Of a stretch of 64,000 nt of DNA, positions 59,591 through 64,000 are shown piece by piece. The stretch's first letter is position 1. The number at the start of each line of letters is the position of its first letter. Source of the DNA: Metellina segmentata (taxonomy: Eukaryota > Arthropoda > Arachnida > Araneae > Tetragnathidae); contig OX375873.1 in assembly GCA_947359465.1 (NCBI GenBank), positions 72,181,477-72,245,476 on the forward strand, in the 5' to 3' direction. A program made the position numbers and the translations under genes. Below the pieces are notes generated by a model. It did no database searches, was not told the DNA's origin, and saw nothing but the letters and a program-made list of their open reading frames with translations.

Positions 59591-61869
59591 CCTTATTTTA
59601 ACATTTTAACGGGGAATTCGGAAAAATGTCTCTATCCTATTTTGGAAAATCTAATAAACTTGCGTGTTTCATATTATATACTTACCGTTAACTTTAAAAT
59701 ATATACTCGTTGGTTTGAAATTCGCTACAAAAAGTCGTGTCTTAGGTATTCGCGAGGGAGAAATGTAAAAGAATCGCTGATCTAGGTTTTATAAATCTTC
59801 AACAAAAGACTTCAATTGCTTCCTTACAAAATTTACGTGGCAGCGTAACCTAAAATACTCCTGTTTTTTCTTTCTTCGAGATCCGAAAATCCCCAATTTT
59901 TTTGGAGGCCGTAGTGCCTTGAGCATATTCTACAGAGATATGAAGAAAGATTAGTATCAGTAATTAACTCACGGGGGGGATGTGCATTTGAATGTTTTCT
60001 AAGCGTCCTGAATCAGCTAAGAGTGGAGTAATGTTTCAATCTAAAAGGTTTAATATACTTTAATTAAATCTCGATGTCAAGCTGTGCACAAATAAATGAA
60101 AGTTCAAACTCAGGGTTGCTAAACTTGCATTTTAACCGTGTATTGTTCTAAAAGATTAAAACAAAATAGAAGTCATACACGGAAGACTAAGGTTGAAGAA
60201 TGGATTTATACAAGGTTGAAGAATGGATTTATACGCTTGAATTCTTCAGAGAGTAAACAATAAAACCTACAAAAAGTTCTAGTAAGCCTTTGTAGTTGGG
60301 GGAAAGGAAAGAAATAAACACTACTTGTAGATTTTATTTTTCATAGATTTAATAGTAGTATATTTTTCAAATATCTTTCTGGCGACATGATTTATTAATC
60401 GAACTATTTCAGCTGAAATACAAAAATTTAAAGTCAGACAACACATTAAAAATTGAAGTACTCAACTATATTCACTATACATCACGTGCAAAAATAGCGT
60501 CCTATATAACATTATGTCCTATATATAGTACTATATAACATTATGAGTGCAACAAAATGAAGATATTTTATGCAACATAATACTTAGGTTATAGATTGTA
60601 ATTTCTACAAATATGTGATCGAGCTCGGAGAAGTCGTAATACATGTCTTATTTCCTTCCTTCTCCAAGCACAATACCACTTTCCTCCCATTTATTTATCT
60701 TTTTTCGTAGCGTATGAATTAATTAGTTCAATCTGGAATCAACTGTTATCTGGGTCCTTTTACTATGTGTATATATTCTTCCTAATATTCTCACTAATAA
60801 AAAAGTTGAGAAAGGCAGGTTGAACACCTAGTTCATGACATAAAAGCTAATATCTGTGATTAATTCTCATTTCTCACACTTCTTATGGTAACACTAGTTT
60901 TACTGCCTGGATTTCCATACAATAATTTTACACAATCTACCTCCTATTATTGTTATTAAGTTGGAACTTTCTATAGTTTTATTTCAGTGCTTTGTACCTT
61001 GTTCGAAATATTTGGTTACAACCACAAAGTTTGCATAGTTTGGTGTAGATGTTAAAATAAAAGGAATGTAATTTCATCTGTCTGTCGCGCGTTATTAGTC
61101 AGAACTTTATTTGAATGCTTTAGCAAGCTTAGTATATATTTCTGTTTTTGTGCTCTGTATGCTAAATATGTACTCTCAATCTCAGTCTAAAATCTTCGAA
61201 TAAATGTTAAAATGATAAAAAAAATCATGAAATTATTTTAAATTGTATATGATGCTTAAGCACTATTATTTGCGCACCATACAATATTAAATACATCTTG
61301 AAAACCTCTATAAAATCTTTATCTTATCTTATATCTTATTCTATATTAATTCAGAGGTAATGAAAAATAAGGGACGAAATTAAAATAATCTATTTTTATC
61401 CATTCTACGAGTTGCATATTTTCTTACAAATATAATGCATCCATCTCACGTTCACGGTAAAGGTCTTAACAAATAATAAATATTCAATTAGCGTCAAAAT
61501 TTTCATCATCAATTTTTATCCGATTTTACAGAATCTGTTCATTTAAAAGTGAGCATGTTAAAGTATACTTTTCACAAACAGCATGAAATGCTAAATCAAG
61601 TGTTAAAAACACTTAACAATTAATTTACTATTTCGTACCATCCACAAGATAAATTGTGAATGTGATACTATCAACATTCAATGAAGGTAAACAAACATTT
61701 TTTTTTCTTTGGCATAAAATAAATTGAAATAAAGTTGATTTGTGTGCAATAACTTTTTATGCAAGCGATCGTGTTCCCTATCTCCAATTTCTTTCATAAA
61801 GCAGCACGGGTTTTTAAAAACACACAACACGTAGACATTTTTTATTCACTCCCATCTCCTCTTTTGCAG
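59591..61869 (+). other. probable ENPP intron, no other feature identified
   Basis: AT-rich sequence directly 5' of the ENPP exon. No earlier ENPP exon (for example the zinc-binding threonine exon with FPTKTFPNH-like residues) was found. A 23-bp tandem duplication 'ggttgaagaatggatttata' + 'caa' lies at 60191-60236. Confidence 0.45.
61861..61869 (+). promoter_or_regulatory. 3' splice site of the ENPP exon
   Basis: A pyrimidine-rich run (ttcactcccatctcctcttt) ends in tgcag directly before the exon. Confidence 0.85.
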
Positions 61870-62057
61870 GCCTTTATGCCGAGAGTCACGGCTTTGTACA
61901 GAATATGATGTACGACGCTCGTTACGGAGATTTCTTTTTAATGGCCCCCAACGACACAGCCTCCGTTCCTCATTGGTGGGACAGCGCCGAACCACTCTGG
62001 ATTACGGCCGAGAAGCAGGGATTGAGAAGTGCCCTCTACTGGTGGGATGGCTGCCAG
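61870..62057 (+). CDS. internal exon of an ectonucleotide pyrophosphatase/phosphodiesterase (ENPP) gene
   Basis: Encodes LYAESHGFVQNMMYDARYGD, FFLMAPNDTASVP, HWWDSAEPLWITAEKQG and LRSALYWWDGCQ. This matches the type I phosphodiesterase/NPP catalytic domain just after the FPNHYS-type segment, where family members read TGLYPESHG(I)..N.MYD and then W....PLW.TA..QG......WPG. Family enzymes hydrolyse nucleotide or phospholipid phosphodiester bonds outside the cell using two zinc ions. The 188-bp exon is bounded by a 3' splice site (cttttgcag, 61861-61869) and a 5' splice site (cag-gtaaat at 62058). It enters in phase 1: the G codon of TGLY is split, the first two visible bases being GC. It leaves in phase 0. 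No other exon of the gene is seen, so the enzyme subtype cannot be given. The frame is intact and looks functional. Confidence 0.9.
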
Positions 62058-62063
62058 GTAAAT
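62058..62063 (+). promoter_or_regulatory. 5' splice site of the ENPP exon
   Basis: CAG-GTAAAT at the exon end, where similarity to the protein family stops. Confidence 0.85.
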
Positions 62064-62214
62064 ATCTTTTATAACAACAAAATTCAACTTATTTGCTTTA
62101 GTTTATTGGCGAAGATTACGTACATGCATTTCAACCTCTTTATTCCTGGGGTAACTTTTTCGGTACAAAAATGCAGTGTGAGTGTGACTATGTGATACAG
62201 TGAGTGTGGGAGGG

Positions 62215-63115
62215 AAGACTAGAGTAGGTGTGTGTGTGAGAGAGTGAGTCAATTTGTATGTGAGAGAGAGTGAGTGTGTGGGAGAGAGTAAGAGAGCAAG
62301 TTAGTGTGTGGGAGAGAGTAAAAGAGTGAGTTAGTGTATGGGCGAGAGTAAGACAGTGAGTTAGTGTGTGGGTGGGAGAGATTAAAAGAGTGAGTTAGAG
62401 TGTGGGAGAGAGTAAGAGAGTGAGTTAGTGTGTGGGAGAGGGTAAGAGAGTGAGTAAGTGTGTGGGAGAGAGTAAGAGAGTGAGTTAGTGTTTGGAAGAG
62501 AGTAAGAGAGTTAGTTAGAGTGTGGGAGAGAGTAAGAGAGTGAGTTAGTGTGTGGGAGAGAGTAAGAGAGTGAGTTAGTGTGTGGGAGAGAGTAAGAGAG
62601 TGAGTTGGTGTGTGGGAGAGAGTAAGAGAGTGTTAGTGTGTGGGTTAGAGTAAGACACAGTGAGTTAGTGTGTAAGAGAGAGTAAGAGAGTGAGTAAGTG
62701 TGTGGGAGAGAGTAAGAGAGTGAGTTAGTGTGTGGGATAGAGTAAGAGAGTGAGTAAGTGTGTGGGAGAGAGTAAGAGAGTGTTAGTGTGTGGGTTAGAG
62801 TAAGACACACACACACACACAGTGAGTTAGTGTGTAAGAGAGAGTAAGAGAGTGAGTAAGTGTGTGGTAGAGAGTAAGAGAGTGAGTTAGTGTGTGGGAG
62901 AGAGTAAGTGTGTGGGAGAGAGTAAGAGAGTGAGTTAGTGTGTGGGAGAGAGTAAGAGAGTGAGTAAGTGTGTGGGAGAGAGTAAGAGAGTGTTAGTGTG
63001 TGGGTTAGAGTAAGACACAGTGAGTTATTGTGTAAGAGAGAGTAAGAGAGCGAGTTAGAGTGTGGGAGAGAGTAAGAGAGTGAGTTAGTGTGTGGGAGAG
63101 ATTAAGAGAGTGGGT
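62215..63115 (+). repeat. 30-bp purine-rich minisatellite, about 30 units, in ENPP intron
   Basis: The unit is tgtgggagagagtaagagag + tgagttagtg, with phase held exactly over 62521-62640. A variant block 'gtgtgggttagagtaagaca' + 'cagtgagttagtgtgtaaga' recurs at about 62635, 62787 and 62997, showing larger duplications inside the array; the middle one has a (CA)n expansion at 62806-62820. The opposite-strand open frame of 101 codons (SLPHTNSLSY repeats) is a by-product. Confidence 0.93.
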
Positions 63116-64000
63116 TTGTTTGAGATAATAAAAGTGGAGCCTTTCTGAGAGAGTAAGAGTGAGTTTAGGTGAGAGAAAGAGAGTGTGTGAGAGAAAATGA
63201 GTGGGAGTGTAGGAAAGAGACTTGTAACGTTAATTAGTTGTTGGTATATTCGGATATGGATGGAATTAAAAAAGATAGAATAGTGGTTAGCACGTTTTCG
63301 GAAGTGCTAGTTGGTTGGAAGTTGATTCCCGTTTCTTTAAAGAGAAAAGAACGTGACTTCCATGCAACAACGGCAGGAACTCCCATATAATATGATAAAC
63401 TTGAACAAACTGAGAATGATATAAGAGTCATTAAAAAGGTAATTCAAAAGACATTTCTGATCCGATAAAACTCATAAAAAGATAATAGATGAAATATCCA
63501 AAATTTACTATGAATTTTGATGAAGACATGAGTTTTAAGAATATGATAAAAATAGACAATTGTATTACTGGGAACGATACGCATCAGCAACATAAATGAA
63601 CAAAAAGATAGTCTGGAAAGTTTTATGAATGTCCGACATCTGGATCACCTGACGGAGGATAAGCGACAACATCTTACTCATTTCCAATATATCGTGGTTC
63701 GCAATAGGTAAGTCGTTCAGAAAACGAAGTATGAAGACATCAGATAACAGACCCCGGGTCTGTATCGCATTCCGGGAGAGGAAGATTCAAAGATCATCAT
63801 CAGATTGCTATCTATGTCGTGTCATGAAGAAGACAATAAAGGAGGATTCCATACGCGTTTCCAATAAAAATGACGCTTTATTTTGCATTTCCAAAAGTAG
63901 GTTGATGTTGCTCATCTGGTAACGCTCCAACAAATCATGATTGATATGTTTATGTCATTGCAACAAAAGATGATGATATTTCTGGACTAACCAGTCTCCA
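63116..64000. other. unassigned stretch, purine-rich start
   Basis: The degenerating end of the minisatellite to ~63220, then no recognised exon. A run near 63630-63720 reads NVRHLDHLTEDKRQHLTHFQ, vaguely like the spacer before reverse transcriptase in Ty3/gypsy polyproteins; too weak to call. Confidence 0.3.

Noticed and set aside
62511..62816. 101-codon minus frame with SLPHTNSLSY-type repeats
   Set aside because: It is the complement of the 30-bp minisatellite; the unit length, a multiple of three, keeps it open.
63620..63730. Faint similarity to the Ty3/gypsy spacer before reverse transcriptase
   Set aside because: Only a short run, no protease or RT motif nearby.

Overview
The window looks like a repeat-dense intergenic or intronic stretch of an AT-rich animal genome. 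The most likely source is an arthropod, and a chelicerate such as a spider is my best guess. That guess rests on the mix of Tc1-like and mariner transposases, tRNA-derived SINEs, long (TA)n tracts and one metazoan-type exon; it is inference, not a match. There is no bacterial or organellar gene order, no operon, no rRNA and no CRISPR array. The only recognisable host coding sequence is one 188-bp exon (61870-62057, +) of an ectonucleotide pyrophosphatase/phosphodiesterase (ENPP) gene. It has good AG/GT splice borders, and a 30-bp purine-rich minisatellite of about 0.9 kb begins roughly 150 bp inside the following intron.

Everything else that can be named is mobile or repetitive DNA. (1) Tc1-like elements: five copies of a ~565-bp non-autonomous derivative (17252, 36967, 40735, 50293, 53667) plus one fragment (46624). 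All have the same TIRs and carry only the C-terminal half of a DD34E transposase. Other Tc1 families lie at 1-204, 10186-10800, 17814-18973 and 20044-20829, and a head-to-head palindrome of two Tc1 3' halves lies at 55321-56153. (2) Two mariner elements: a structurally complete 1332-bp copy with TA duplications and two frameshifts (43212-44543), and a decayed copy (57151-58230). (3) hAT-type elements with 8-bp target duplications: a 558-bp MITE (14059-14616), and a 768-bp element with transposase remains (22852-23619) that landed inside a SINE. (4) TTAA-associated repeats: a dispersed family built from ~44-bp units containing GAGATATCTC (at least seven loci), a 515-bp element (38388-38902), and a piggyBac-like fragment near 1478-1953. 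(5) Two tRNA-derived SINE families. (6) A two-copy 803-bp TIR element (10906, ~21321), a 949-bp palindromic element inside a (TA)n tract (58391-59339), a palindromic GGTTTGC..GCAAACC repeat family, a ~150-bp satellite (5490-6490), a triplicated ~280-bp unit with exon-like content (32928-33720) and several smaller tandem repeats.

The strongest points of interest are structural. Several Tc1 families independently keep both TIRs while losing the transposase N-terminus. Insertions are nested and can be ordered in time: hAT into SINE, SINE into palindromic repeat, Tc1 derivative into TTAA repeat. Two different palindromic elements, 0.8 and 0.95 kb long, lie within 4 kb of each other. No gene in the window is seen to work with another. 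Long stretches between repeats are AT-rich and hold nothing I can identify.
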